Below, piece by piece: positions 34,701 to 43,389 of a stretch of 46,984 nucleotides of DNA; the stretch's first letter is position 1, and every line of letters begins with the position of its first letter. This stretch comes from Pseudomonadota bacterium. GTDB lineage: Bacteria; Myxococcota_A; Bradymonadia; UBA4248. Where the stretch lies: contig JAFRYG010000116.1 of assembly GCA_017441205.1 (NCBI GenBank), forward strand, positions 1-46,984, written 5' to 3'. The notes beneath the pieces are model-generated. The model was not told the DNA's origin. It saw only the letters and a list, made by a program, of their open reading frames with translations, and ran no database searches. The position numbers and the translations under genes are program-made.

Positions 34701-35234
34701 CTGCAGCAACAGCTCCTCAAGAAATCGGATAAGCTCCAGGCCGCTGCTCCTGTTTACAGTGACGTTATTACGAAGTTCAACGCCCCGAAATGGGGTCTTG
34801 CCGCCATGACCCGCATCGGTATGATGTACGATGACGTCGCCCAGCAAATCGAAAAAGCACCGGTTCCCCCCGGGCTGCATGAAGATGTCGAACTCGCATA
34901 CGTCGAAATCCTCCTCGACTGGCAGACCAAATTCGAAGAAAAAGCCATCGAAGCCTATACCGCAGCCGTCAAGAAAGCTGCCGATACCGGTTGGTTCAGC
35001 CAGTACACGAGCGAAGCCCAGAAACGACTCTTCGACCTGCGTCCTATGGAATATCGTTCGGCATCCGAAATCAAGGCTACGCCAAACAAGATGGTCGCCA
35101 CCTATCATACTGGTGCTCTCTATACCGACCTCGATGAGCTCCGTGGTCATGTCACCAAGGAAGTCCGCCAGGTCGTCATGGATGGTGCCGTCAGTGAGGA
35201 ACAGGCTGCTGCCGCCGCCGCAGGTGGCAAGTAA
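31779..35234 (+). CDS. Large periplasmic TPR protein, GltD-like
   Basis: The ATG at 31779 has GGAG upstream and gives a clean signal peptide ending AVAQ; an ATG 27 bases earlier has neither. The 1151-aa product is an almost continuous array of tetratricopeptide repeats (for example YLPEAFLGMAEYTFAIEEDM, AEFAMYKMGWCYFNLGEPKK, AMYAIALNYHSLAVYSEAAR), with KDA/E-rich linkers and an AAAAAGGK end. It is followed 88 bases later by a TPR lipoprotein of about 500 aa. In Myxococcus xanthus the gliding (Glt) and spore-coat (Nfs) envelope machines contain the same neighbouring pair: a large periplasmic TPR protein (GltD/AgmU) and a TPR lipoprotein (GltE/AglT). The family link rests on architecture and context, not on a search. 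Codon use is strongly biased, suggesting high expression. Confidence 0.75.
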   Translation: MKRGFIRLLICAMATAFMTSATVAVAQNVQFEEKKQATISGADAPKKVARKTLEQEEGKGPKVDFETDEMAAGALEAEKIELQQAAIKKLQTRIKQTDEDDPAKPELMERLGDMLWQKARYYELRAYDYLSKANEAGANGNKAKQDELMGKKSEDEKVGKEARSEMLKLYKDIIKYHPDYQSIDKIRYYMAFNMAEMGYAGDANEQYSAIVREHSNSKYLPEAFLGMAEYTFAIEEDMPTALQQYQKVVSIDPKSSAAEFAMYKMGWCYFNLGEPKKALAQFEKVIRDSDASKGTGRRSNMRKEAVKDLVKAYSMWDDAKPGQARKYFKNFAKDDEEVDSMMERLARLYQENGKIEESNQIYNQLISSNPGKFKIVGYQHEIMLNVETMSDPTRLAEEIQRTVLIFVKARDENYQGATAAAVKEENDKLESYVSDTGKWYHMTYQNTKNPLYYSLAFEIYKTYLDNFPDATDNFEVMYYYADMAYWRKNFAEAAKGYERVLDLNDKGNVPKTEDHDIMLKDAAHGAVLAYDQLMGESNTDKEACPDIPVTPEAAPGEEQTYPEYPIADCRLKFIEASKRYAKVDTSADFAVNAKYKAAEIYFNYNHFDESRPLFMELTHEAPASEVAVYSANYLLETYRLTKQYEAMRDAITELKSNSAFMANDTTYMPQFIEVMNTYEEALDFKVCEEKEGNKRWEEAARCYEEYAVKHKGSEDAAKARWNASLMWENSSEVGRAIEARVALLTSDDADEHTKALAPRAMYAIALNYHSLAVYSEAARFYEMFVKQFPDDREACVPVGAEQSKEPCAKDALQNAAAFRAGLGEYEKAVENYDLFAKMFPKDKSHMAALKFATGRIYYDQKKYDQALDRFNDFMRNYAKSGTPGLRVAANTYLGKCYWAKKNQKEALKYFENAENLYSSKEVQNWLGSASPADNEQARNAAAEARFMRGETLFNEVLDIKLQDSSVKGNKVDQFLQQQLLKKSDKLQAAAPVYSDVITKFNAPKWGLAAMTRIGMMYDDVAQQIEKAPVPPGLHEDVELAYVEILLDWQTKFEEKAIEAYTAAVKKAADTGWFSQYTSEAQKRLFDLRPMEYRSASEIKATPNKMVATYHTGALYTDLDELRGHVTKEVRQVVMDGAVSEEQAAAAAAGGK

Positions 35235-35251
35235 GCACTGCGATTAAGCTA

Positions 35252-35277
35252 GGGGAACGGTTCATGCAGCCGTCCCC
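35252..35277 (+). terminator. GC-rich hairpin between the TPR genes
   Basis: GGGGAACGG and CCGTCCCC pair with one unpaired A. No T-tract follows, so it is more likely an RNA-stabilising or partial attenuation structure between the two co-oriented TPR genes. Confidence 0.35.
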
Positions 35278-35322
35278 GCCCTTTCATTCCGATTAACAAC
35301 GTTTATATATACGAGGAAAGCT

Positions 35323-36828
35323 ATGTTAAAACGCACAATGCTTCGTGGTGGCTTCATCGCAGCTATTTGCCTGAGTGTGATTTCAGTCATGGGTTGCGCT
35401 TCAGGTTCAGGTGGCGGCTCTGCAAGATCGGCAACGGGTTCTTCCAAGATTATTGATGCTTCCGGTAAGCGCGCAGTCGTCAAGGAATCCGCCATCGTTA
35501 AATTCGAAGAAGCCACAAAGCTCGCGAAATCCAATCCGACAGCTGCTATTGAAGCTTTCAATGCTGCTGCAAATGAAGAAGATAACTTCGCTGAGGCTTA
35601 CTACAATATCGGATTGCTTCAGCAGCAGCTGGGCAACTTCAAAGATGCCCGCGATGCTTACGAGAAAGCCATCTCGATCCGCCCGGATATGCCCAATTCC
35701 TACACCAACGAAGCCAAAATGCTCATCGACGAGGGCAAATATGATGAAGCAGAATCGCTTCTGCTCAAAGTCGCTGACGACAAAACCGGTATCGCCCCCT
35801 TCAATGTCGAAGCCAACCTGAACCTCGGGATGCTTTATCGTCGTAAAGGTGAGGAAATTCTCGAAAAGGAACGCGGCGGCGTCGAGCCTAAATTCAGCAT
35901 GGAAGGTGCCGAAAACAAAGGCGAAATCAAGAATAAAGAAGCCTACGACATGTTCGCTAAATCCGTCGTTTACGTCCGTCGTGCTCTCGCCGGTGACTCG
36001 AACAACATTTATTGCTACGAAAACCTCAGCGCCGTTTATTATCTGATGAACAGCCTCGAAGTTGCCCGTCTGGTCTGCGAACAGGCCACCATCAAATACA
36101 GCGAGTACAATGAAGAACTCAAAAAACAACTCGCTGCGGGCCGTATTACTCAGGAAGAGCTCGAACGCAAATCCTATACCCCAAAAGACCTCTCTGCCAT
36201 CTACAACACCTCGGGTCTGATTTATCTGGCCGAAGGTGAAGTTTCCATGGGTAACGCTGAGTTCAAAAAAGCCGTCGAAGCCGATCCTACCAACATTCAG
36301 GCAATGCTCAACGTCGCCGGTATCGCCGTCAACGTCCAGGACTACAGACTCGCATATGATCTTTACAACAAAGTCCTCGCCCTGGAACCCAATAACGTCG
36401 AAGCCTATCTTTCGAAAGCTGTCGCCGCCCGTGGTTTGAATAATCTCGACGAAGCAGAAAAGATCTATCGCGAAATCATTAAAGATCATCCCGATTATCC
36501 GCAGGCTCAGTTCAACCTCATCGTCCTCTATCAGGAGTATTACCTGAAGATCGACGAAGCCCGTCAGATGTGGGTTGATTTCACAAACGATGCAACTGCC
36601 AACAAGGTCATCCCCGGCCGCGTTCAGGAAGCCAAGGATCGTATCAAACAGATCGACGAAATGAAAGAAGCTCAGAAGAAAGCTGACGCCGAAGCTGCTC
36701 TCATCCAGAAGAAGATGGAAGAGATGGAACGCATGCAGAAAGAACTCGAAGCTCAGGAAGCCGCTGAAGGCGGTGGTGCTGCAGCCCCCGAAGGTCAGGA
36801 TGCTCCTGCGCCCGCACCCGCAGAATAA
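35323..36828 (+). CDS. TPR lipoprotein, GltE-like
   Basis: A 501-aa lipoprotein with lipobox SVMGC (Cys25) and a Gly/Ser linker. At least seven TPR units follow (FAEAYYNIGLLQQQLGNFKD, IYNTSGLIYLAEGEVSMGNA, VEAYLSKAVAARGLNNLDEA, PQAQFNLIVLYQEY), then a charged coiled coil (KKMEEMERMQKELEAQE) and an Ala/Pro tail. Segments such as LEVARLVCEQA, IYNTSGLIYL and FNLIVLYQEYY match my memory of the GltE (AglT) lipoprotein family of myxobacterial gliding machinery. GltE-type proteins sit at the outer membrane with GltD in the periplasm. Here they stand beside polysaccharide export genes. A role in gliding itself is not implied. An intrinsic terminator follows. Confidence 0.8.
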   Translation: MLKRTMLRGGFIAAICLSVISVMGCASGSGGGSARSATGSSKIIDASGKRAVVKESAIVKFEEATKLAKSNPTAAIEAFNAAANEEDNFAEAYYNIGLLQQQLGNFKDARDAYEKAISIRPDMPNSYTNEAKMLIDEGKYDEAESLLLKVADDKTGIAPFNVEANLNLGMLYRRKGEEILEKERGGVEPKFSMEGAENKGEIKNKEAYDMFAKSVVYVRRALAGDSNNIYCYENLSAVYYLMNSLEVARLVCEQATIKYSEYNEELKKQLAAGRITQEELERKSYTPKDLSAIYNTSGLIYLAEGEVSMGNAEFKKAVEADPTNIQAMLNVAGIAVNVQDYRLAYDLYNKVLALEPNNVEAYLSKAVAARGLNNLDEAEKIYREIIKDHPDYPQAQFNLIVLYQEYYLKIDEARQMWVDFTNDATANKVIPGRVQEAKDRIKQIDEMKEAQKKADAEAALIQKKMEEMERMQKELEAQEAAEGGGAAAPEGQDAPAPAPAE

Positions 36829-36847
36829 GCGTTTGGCTTATTTATTC

Positions 36848-36875
36848 AAAAGGCTGCCCCATGGCAGCCTTTTTT
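36848..36875 (+). terminator. Rho-independent terminator
   Basis: AAAAGGCTGCC and GGCAGCCTTTTTT enclose CCAT. It ends the TPR pair transcript and separates it from glgP. Confidence 0.9.
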
Positions 36876-36969
36876 GTTGATCTGTTCCGGTTTGAATGGC
36901 AGAACGTCCGGACGGCACATCTTTTCGTGCCCATTCAGGTAATGCCACCTTTGTCCTCTGGAGACATTT

Positions 36970-39441
36970 ATGACAGTAAACTTTAATCAGACCCCCGAAG
37001 AAGCTCAGGATCAACGTACCGGCATGTCCGATGACATCCTCGTGCGTGCTGTCGTCGATCATCTTCGCTATTCATTTGCAAAAAACAAAAAGACCGCTTC
37101 GGCTGATGACATCTATCTTGCGATGTCACTCGCCATCCGCGATCGACTGATTCATCGCTGGATGAAGACGATGAAGCGCTACTACATGAACGATGTCAAG
37201 CGCGTCTATTATCTCTCGGCTGAATATCTGCTCGGTCGTTCCATGCGCAATAACCTCATGAATATGGGGCTGTATGATACCGTCAATCGTCTGATGTCCG
37301 AACATGATTTGGACCTTTCTGAAATCGAAGCACGCGAACCGGATCCCGGCCTCGGAAACGGCGGTCTGGGCCGACTGGCCGCTTGTTTCCTCGATTCTCT
37401 GGCAACCCTGGGCTATCCGGCTCTCGGCTATGGTATCCGCTATGAATTCGGCATTTTCCGTCAATCCTTCAAAGACGGCTGGCAGGTCGAGAGCCGCGAT
37501 CCATGGCTGGAACGCCTGAATCCATGGGAAATTTCAAGACCTGACCGCGCTGCTACCGTCAATTTCGGCGGTCACGTCGAACGCCGGCTGGACGAAAATG
37601 GCAATCTGCAGTGCGATTGGATCGATACGACAAAAGTCCGCGGCGTTCCCTATGATATGCCCATTGCTGGATATGGCACAGAAACCGTCAATTCTCTCAG
37701 ACTCTGGTCAGCACAGGCTACCAATGATTTCAACCTGACAATCTTCAATGCCGGCGATTTCCGCAAAGCCGTCGAAGACAAAGTCATCAGCGAAACCATC
37801 TCAAAGGTACTCTATCCCGCCGACAATAACCCCGAAGGCCGCGAACTCCGCCTCAAACAACAGTATTTCTTCGTCGCATGCTCCATCTACGATATCGTCC
37901 GAAGATACAAAAAAACACACTCGGACTTCAAACAATTCGCCGATAAAGTTGCCATTCAGCTCAATGATACCCATCCGGCGATTGCCATCGCCGAACTCAT
38001 GCGCGTCTTTATCGATATCGAAAAAATGAAGTGGGAAGAAGCCTGGAGCATCACAGAGCGCGTATTTGGTTACACTAACCACACGCTGCTGCCGGAAGCC
38101 CTCGAACGCTGGCCGCTGCCCATGTTCGAAAAACTCCTCCCGAGACACCTCGAGATTATTTACGAGATCAACCGACGCTTCCTGCTCCGCGTCCATATCG
38201 CTTATCCAGGCGATTACGAGATGCAGCGCCGAGTTTCCATCATCGACGAAACAGGTGAAAAATTCGTTCGCATGGCCAACCTCGCCGTCATCGGATCTCA
38301 CTCCATCAACGGTGTTGCTGCCATTCACTCCGAACTCGTCAAGACCGATCTCTTCCCGGATTTCGTCAAACTCTTCCCCGAACGTTTCAACAACAAGACC
38401 AATGGCGTCACACCGCGTCGCTGGATGCTCTCCGCAAATCCGGATCTTTCTGCACTCATCACAGAAAAAATCGGCGACAGCTGGATTACGCACAGCGAAG
38501 ATTTGAAAAAACTCGAAGCATTCGCCGATGATTCCGAATTCCTCGATCGCATCGCCGAAATCAAACGTCAGAACAAGATCCACTTCGCAAAGACTCATCT
38601 GCCGTTTGCTGTCTCCGAAAACATGCTCTTCGACGTTCAGGTCAAGAGAATTCACGAGTACAAACGGCAGCTGCTCAATGTTCTCCACGTGATTCATCTG
38701 TATCGCGAACTCAAGAACAATCCCGGTTCCACGCGAGTTCCGCGCCTCGTTCTGTTCGCCGGAAAAGCAGCTCCCGGATATGCCGCAGCCAAACTCCATA
38801 TCAAGCTCATCAACGACGTCGCCCGCATCATCAATGATGATCCGACCATTACAAGCAAACTGCGCGTCTACATGTGCCCCAATTACTGCGTCTCTCTCGC
38901 AGAAGATATCATTCCGGCTGCCGATCTTTCGGAACAGATTTCAACCGCAGGCAAAGAGGCTTCCGGTACGGGCAATATGAAATTCGCCCTCAACGGCGCC
39001 CTCACTATCGGTACCCTCGATGGCGCAAACGTCGAAATGCGTGAACGCGTCGGCGCCGAAAACTTCTTCCTCTTCGGTCTGACCGAAACAGAAGTCAAAA
39101 CGCTCAAAGCCGAAAATTACGATCCACAGGCCTATATCGAAGAAAGTGAGGATCTTAAAGCAGTCCTCAACATGCTCGAATCAGGCTTCTTCTGCCCCGA
39201 TGAACGTACGCGCTATCAGGGCATCGTGAACTGGCTGCGAACGAGCGATCCCTATATGCTCTGTGCAGATTTCGACAGCTATGTCGCCCGTCAGAAAGAT
39301 GTCGACGCGGCATTCACCGACAAACGCGCCTGGGCTAAGAAAGCCGTTCTCAACATCGCCAACATGGGATTCTTCTCGTCCGATCGAACCATTCGTCAGT
39401 ACGCCGAAGATATCTGGGGCATTGAACCCATGAAAGTCTAA
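36970..39441 (+). CDS. glgP: Glycogen/starch phosphorylase
   Basis: This enzyme releases glucose 1-phosphate from the non-reducing ends of glycogen or maltodextrin, using pyridoxal phosphate in the cytoplasm. The 823-aa length is typical. Motifs: EYLLGRSMRNN, DPGLGNGGLGRLAACFLDSLA (given in parts), GYGIRYEFGIF, QLNDTHPAIAIAELMR, NGVTPRRW, KRIHEYKRQLLN and the cofactor site EASGTGNMKF with Lys671. GGAGA precedes the ATG. It has its own terminators on both sides (36848-36875 and 39481-39515), so it is probably a single-gene unit. Glucose 1-phosphate could feed nucleotide-sugar synthesis for the exported polysaccharide, an inference from proximity only. Confidence 0.97.
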   Translation: MTVNFNQTPEEAQDQRTGMSDDILVRAVVDHLRYSFAKNKKTASADDIYLAMSLAIRDRLIHRWMKTMKRYYMNDVKRVYYLSAEYLLGRSMRNNLMNMGLYDTVNRLMSEHDLDLSEIEAREPDPGLGNGGLGRLAACFLDSLATLGYPALGYGIRYEFGIFRQSFKDGWQVESRDPWLERLNPWEISRPDRAATVNFGGHVERRLDENGNLQCDWIDTTKVRGVPYDMPIAGYGTETVNSLRLWSAQATNDFNLTIFNAGDFRKAVEDKVISETISKVLYPADNNPEGRELRLKQQYFFVACSIYDIVRRYKKTHSDFKQFADKVAIQLNDTHPAIAIAELMRVFIDIEKMKWEEAWSITERVFGYTNHTLLPEALERWPLPMFEKLLPRHLEIIYEINRRFLLRVHIAYPGDYEMQRRVSIIDETGEKFVRMANLAVIGSHSINGVAAIHSELVKTDLFPDFVKLFPERFNNKTNGVTPRRWMLSANPDLSALITEKIGDSWITHSEDLKKLEAFADDSEFLDRIAEIKRQNKIHFAKTHLPFAVSENMLFDVQVKRIHEYKRQLLNVLHVIHLYRELKNNPGSTRVPRLVLFAGKAAPGYAAAKLHIKLINDVARIINDDPTITSKLRVYMCPNYCVSLAEDIIPAADLSEQISTAGKEASGTGNMKFALNGALTIGTLDGANVEMRERVGAENFFLFGLTETEVKTLKAENYDPQAYIEESEDLKAVLNMLESGFFCPDERTRYQGIVNWLRTSDPYMLCADFDSYVARQKDVDAAFTDKRAWAKKAVLNIANMGFFSSDRTIRQYAEDIWGIEPMKV

Positions 39442-39480
39442 TCCATTTGGGCGGTATCCTCCGCCCGAATCCAGCACTCA

Positions 39481-39515
39481 AAGCCCGCTGTCCAGATGGA
39501 CTGGCGGGCTTTTTT
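39481..39515 (+). terminator. Rho-independent terminator of glgP
   Basis: AAGCCCGC and GCGGGCTT form the stem, with an inner GTCC/GGAC stem, followed by TTTTT. It lies 40 bases after the glgP stop codon. Confidence 0.9.
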
Positions 39516-39571
39516 ATTAGCTCTATTTACAGTGCTGGTTGGAACCTGGAGTCAGAAATGGTCATTTTCAG

Positions 39572-39606
39572 AGCTCTAAGCTCATAGCTCATAGCTCAAA
39601 GCTCAT
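39572..39606. repeat. 7-bp tandem repeat (AGCTCAT), five units
   Basis: Five units (AGCTCTA, AGCTCAT, AGCTCAT, AGCTCAA, AGCTCAT) between the glgP terminator and the DUF3137 gene. A TGTATAAC -10-like sequence follows at 39631-39638, so a length change could alter promoter context. Confidence 0.85.
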
Positions 39607-39678
39607 GACTGGTATTTTATATGATTGCGTTGTATAACGGCGCCCGGGGGAAATCTGATCCTGTTTTAGGAATTGTTT

Positions 39679-40770
39679 ATGAGCGATAATAAAAAGCCAT
39701 ACTGGCATCGCATTGAAAATAATTCAAAGCAAGCACAGCAAGCAGATATCAACACACAGAAGCATCACATGGAGCGTTATCTTCTGCCCGAGGACAGAAT
39801 TGTTCCCACGCTCAAGCGAAACAGACTCATCCTGTTTTTGAGTCCATTGTGTATGATTGCCGGCATTTGTGCATGTTGTATACTCATCGCATACGATCAT
39901 GTGTTCATTGGGATCGCCTTTGCTGTTCTGGGGGTCATCCTGACATGCGCCATCGCCATGGCAATCATCTTCAATGAAAATCATACCATCAAATACTCGC
40001 TCGTCTATCAGGCCATAAAAAAATATTTCGAACCTGAAATTTATCTCGCCTACCGAAAAATACCGGAAGACATCATTTCCGAAGCCGATATCGCAGACGA
40101 ATGGGATACCGCATCCGCAAGCGATTACATTTACGGTGCATGGAAAGAATGCACCTTTGAATTCGCGGATATCTCGCTCCGCGGCAGGGAACTCAAATCC
40201 GAAAAGCCCAAAACGATCTTTTCAGGTCAGCTCTTTGTCATCGAAACGAATCTGGCTCTCGAATCCCCCATCTGCATCCGCGAAAGACTTCAACCCCTTT
40301 CGACTGAAATGTACGAGGGGCTCAAAAACTCCGATCGTTTCTTCCTGACCGGCAACGAAAAATTCGATCGACAATTCGATGTGCGTTTGGGAAACAGCCG
40401 CTGTGTATCCGGTTTTGAAGCAGGCACTAATGGCATTTCCCCCTCGCAGCAGCGGCAAAAAGCCCACGAAATCGTCGATGCCATTGCACAGGATATCATC
40501 GAGGCCGATTCCTTCGCCGTATCCCGTACCACGATGCGCTTTTCCGGAAACCGCCTCTACCTGGCAATCGAAAATAACCGCGACACTTTTGAACTTAGCC
40601 GAAGCAACATGTTTGAGCTGCTTCGCGGAGATTTCAAACAAATCAACATGCTTCGCCAACGGTTTGACGAAGAATTGCAGAATATGTCCATGTACCTTGA
40701 TCTTGTGACAACCTGCCTGAACAAACTGCCTCATTCTGAGCAGCAAAGCACCCAAAACGACAAACAATAG
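39679..40770 (+). CDS. DUF3137-type membrane protein
   Basis: The ATG at 39679 (AGGA upstream) is preferred over a TTG six bases earlier. The 363-aa product has about 50 hydrophilic residues, two adjacent hydrophobic helices (about 52-75 and 78-100), then a cytoplasmic domain matching the DUF3137 pattern: SEADIADEWDTASASDYIYG, FEFADISLRGRE, FSGQLFVIETN, DRQFDVRLGNSR, SFAVSRTTMRFSGNRLYLAIEN and a final FELLRGDF. DUF3137 proteins are widespread, with no established function. It is flanked by the 7-bp repeats and repeat copy G and appears to be a single-gene unit. Confidence 0.75.
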   Translation: MSDNKKPYWHRIENNSKQAQQADINTQKHHMERYLLPEDRIVPTLKRNRLILFLSPLCMIAGICACCILIAYDHVFIGIAFAVLGVILTCAIAMAIIFNENHTIKYSLVYQAIKKYFEPEIYLAYRKIPEDIISEADIADEWDTASASDYIYGAWKECTFEFADISLRGRELKSEKPKTIFSGQLFVIETNLALESPICIRERLQPLSTEMYEGLKNSDRFFLTGNEKFDRQFDVRLGNSRCVSGFEAGTNGISPSQQRQKAHEIVDAIAQDIIEADSFAVSRTTMRFSGNRLYLAIENNRDTFELSRSNMFELLRGDFKQINMLRQRFDEELQNMSMYLDLVTTCLNKLPHSEQQSTQNDKQ

Positions 40771-40778
40771 CTTTTTTG

Positions 40779-40846
40779 GCCTTGCTATTGGCTATACAGC
40801 CAATACGCAAGGCATGGCCTCGCTATGCTGCAGCATACGCTCGGCC
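40779..40846 (-). repeat. Paired bulged-hairpin repeat, copy G
   Basis: On the minus strand hairpin 1 (40816-40846) has arms GGCC..GC with a 2x2 mismatch, unpaired G (C at 40838), TAT/ATA. Hairpin 2 (40779-40813) has perfect arms GCCTTGC/GCAAGGC, unpaired G (C at 40806), TAT/ATA and inner stem TGGCT/AGCCA. The A-rich tail (CAAAAAAGCTA) overlaps the DUF3137 stop region. Confidence 0.85.
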
Positions 40847-40893
40847 CGTTTGCGGCGGTGGCCCGAAATCATACAAAACATCGCAGGGATCTC

Positions 40894-40923
40894 TTGTCAT
40901 TCAGAGTCGTTCTTGTGTAAAAG
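40894..40923 (+). promoter_or_regulatory. Possible sigma70-type promoter
   Basis: TTGTCA and TAAAAG with an 18-base spacer, 41 bases before the TPR gene at 40965. The -10 is imperfect. Confidence 0.35.
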
Positions 40924-40964
40924 TCTATTTAGTTCGGGCATGACAGCCTCTCGAGGAGTTCCAC

Positions 40965-43385
40965 ATGCATTATCAAAAAATACACGCAGCAATCTTCGCT
41001 GCAATCTTATCGATGAGTTGTTGCGTTCCTGCTCTTGCACAAAGCCACTATGCAACCAAACAAGCGCAGGAAAGCTACGACAGCGGCATCAAACTCGAAA
41101 AACAGGCAGAGGAACGCAGCGATACATCCTATCTTGAACAGGCCGAAAAGAAGTACCGCGAAGCCATTGAAGCTGAACCCGGTATGGTTCAGGCATATAT
41201 CCGTTTGGGCTACGTCCTGTATGCACTCAAACGAAGCAAGGAAGGAGTAAAATTACTTGAGAATGCCTTGAGCCGCCATTCCGACAACATAGAATTGAAA
41301 CACTACCTCGGCCTCAATCTCTATGAGTCGGGAAGCATAGACGAAGCAGAAGCTCTGCTTCAGGAAGTCATTCAAAAACGAAAAGATCTGCCCGAAGCTT
41401 ATTTTATCCTCGGAAAAATCAGCCTCGACAAAAATGACTCCCTCCATGCGCAGGAATATTTTGAACAATATGCTGCACAGACACCCAATGATGCACATGC
41501 CTATCGCGCCCTGTCTTCAGCATATATCCAGGCAAAAGACATCGTCGGTGCAGAAGCTTCGCTGGCACGCCTGCTCGAACTCGCTCCGGATGACATCATC
41601 GCCAAAATCAACATGGGACACGTAAAATACGAACGTGGCCAGATCGATGAAGCCGTAAAACTCTACGAACAAGCCTATAAAGCAGATCCACGCCGCAGCG
41701 ATCTGCTCTATACCATCGCAAGTGCCTACTATCTGTCAGGTCGCTACGAAGAAGCCATCAAACGATTTGAAGATGTTCTTCAAAAAGATCCTACCCATAT
41801 GAGCGCCCAGTATTTTACCGCAGACAGTGAACTCAAACTGGGACACCTCGACAAAGCCGAAGCACTTTTTAAAGAACTCGAAGAGAAAATGCCGGATTAT
41901 CGCTATATCAAGCTTAAATTGGCTTATATCCGCATGCTTCGGGGACAACCGGACGCCATGAATGACGTCCAGAAACTGATGAATGAGTCGCTCAATCCCG
42001 ATGATCTGCATTTTGGTGCAGTGATGATGAGAAAACAGGGACATATCGAGGATTCCATCCATATTCACAGAAAATTGCACGACGATTATCCCGATCAAAG
42101 TATCTACGGTGTTTATCTGGCAAGAGAATACCTCGCTGCAAAAAACTACTCTCAGGCAGCAGAAATCTTAATGCAGCTCATCGACGAAAGTGCAAGCAAT
42201 ACCCTGGCATGGGAAATGCTCAGCATCACCCTGCTCCATCAGGGAGCCGAAGCCATGATGCTCGGTGAATTCGAACAGGCGCACTCCTTTTTTGATCAGG
42301 CCCTGTCCATGGAAGTCCATTCGACACAGGCTCACTGCAGCGTTTCACAACTGGCTCTGCTGGAAGGGAATAAAGACGAAGCCTTTCAGTCTTACCAAAT
42401 GGCAGAACAGATTTCTGCAGATGATCCCAACGTCATTAAGCTGGCTGCCCAGTTCGACATCATGGACGGCGAATATAAATATGCCATTCAAAGACTTAAG
42501 GACCTCGAAACATCACAGTCCGCCGACGCTCTCGGCGGCGGCGGATGGTATTTGCTGGCGGTGGCACAGTCCAGCATCGGACAATGGGATGAAGCTGACC
42601 ATTCATTGCAGGAAGCTGAAAGCCGAGGGGTCATAGACTCCCCGGCATCAGCCATGGTCGCGCTCCAAAAAGCCATGACTTCTTTCAAAGCAGGCAAATA
42701 CGACGAAACCGAACGTTACCTGACCAAAGCCAATCGTTTCAAGGATGGCCTCGATTCCGATGACACAATACGATTCGAATACCTCAATGCCATCGTGGAT
42801 ATACGAAATAAAAAATTCTCCCAGGCCAAAACCTCTCTCGAAGCCGTACAAAAAGAATTCGCAGCCATTGCCCCCGAAGCCCAGGCTAAACTTTTTCCGG
42901 GCGGCGTCCTTGATATCTCGTATGAACTGGCATACGTCTATTACGAAACCGGTAACCTCGAAAATGCCCTCTCACAAATCAATGGCAATAACTCAGCTGA
43001 AGCCAGAACACTCGAAGCAGCAATACGCAGAAAACTCGGTTTCCAGGCACTCAAATCAAAAAAATATGAATCGGCGCTGGATAATTACAATCGTTTGAAT
43101 GCTTTGGGAAATGTTATGACCCCACCCGACCAGTACAATCAGGTTCTGGCAAAACTCCTCACGCATAAACTGACAGATCCAGAAGAAGTACTCGAAAAAT
43201 ATGCCAAACAGAATATCCCCGAAGCAGTCCTGAATTACGCCATATATCTGGACAATGCCGGTGAAGCTGCCAAGGCAACCCAATACTACGAAAATTACGT
43301 ATCCATGACATCTTCACGAAAATCTGAAGATGTCCGCCGCATGCTTTTGACGAAGCAAAGAGTCTGGGGAAGCAGCAAGGAGTAA
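40965..43385 (+). CDS. Periplasmic TPR-array protein
   Basis: An 806-aa protein with a GAGG ribosome site and a signal peptide ending PALAQ. The rest is a near-continuous TPR superhelix (MVQAYIRLGYVLYALKRSKE, IELKHYLGLNLYESGSIDEA, RSDLLYTIASAYYLSGRYEE, DPTHMSAQYFTADSELKLGH), with a Gly-Gly-Gly-Gly turn near residue 525. It looks like a periplasmic scaffold. Its stop codon TAA directly follows the AAGGAG ribosome site of the next gene, so it is translationally coupled to the PhnD-like binding protein. It is distinct in sequence from the GltD/GltE-like pair. Partner and role unknown. Confidence 0.8.
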   Translation: MHYQKIHAAIFAAILSMSCCVPALAQSHYATKQAQESYDSGIKLEKQAEERSDTSYLEQAEKKYREAIEAEPGMVQAYIRLGYVLYALKRSKEGVKLLENALSRHSDNIELKHYLGLNLYESGSIDEAEALLQEVIQKRKDLPEAYFILGKISLDKNDSLHAQEYFEQYAAQTPNDAHAYRALSSAYIQAKDIVGAEASLARLLELAPDDIIAKINMGHVKYERGQIDEAVKLYEQAYKADPRRSDLLYTIASAYYLSGRYEEAIKRFEDVLQKDPTHMSAQYFTADSELKLGHLDKAEALFKELEEKMPDYRYIKLKLAYIRMLRGQPDAMNDVQKLMNESLNPDDLHFGAVMMRKQGHIEDSIHIHRKLHDDYPDQSIYGVYLAREYLAAKNYSQAAEILMQLIDESASNTLAWEMLSITLLHQGAEAMMLGEFEQAHSFFDQALSMEVHSTQAHCSVSQLALLEGNKDEAFQSYQMAEQISADDPNVIKLAAQFDIMDGEYKYAIQRLKDLETSQSADALGGGGWYLLAVAQSSIGQWDEADHSLQEAESRGVIDSPASAMVALQKAMTSFKAGKYDETERYLTKANRFKDGLDSDDTIRFEYLNAIVDIRNKKFSQAKTSLEAVQKEFAAIAPEAQAKLFPGGVLDISYELAYVYYETGNLENALSQINGNNSAEARTLEAAIRRKLGFQALKSKKYESALDNYNRLNALGNVMTPPDQYNQVLAKLLTHKLTDPEEVLEKYAKQNIPEAVLNYAIYLDNAGEAAKATQYYENYVSMTSSRKSEDVRRMLLTKQRVWGSSKE

Positions 43386-43389
43386 AACA

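Noticed and set aside
33948..35150. A 400-codon frame opposite the GltD-like gene
   Set aside because: Phe/Val/Gly-rich antisense product of strongly biased codons in the TPR gene. The same holds for similar long frames opposite the other TPR genes, glgP and the Wzc gene.
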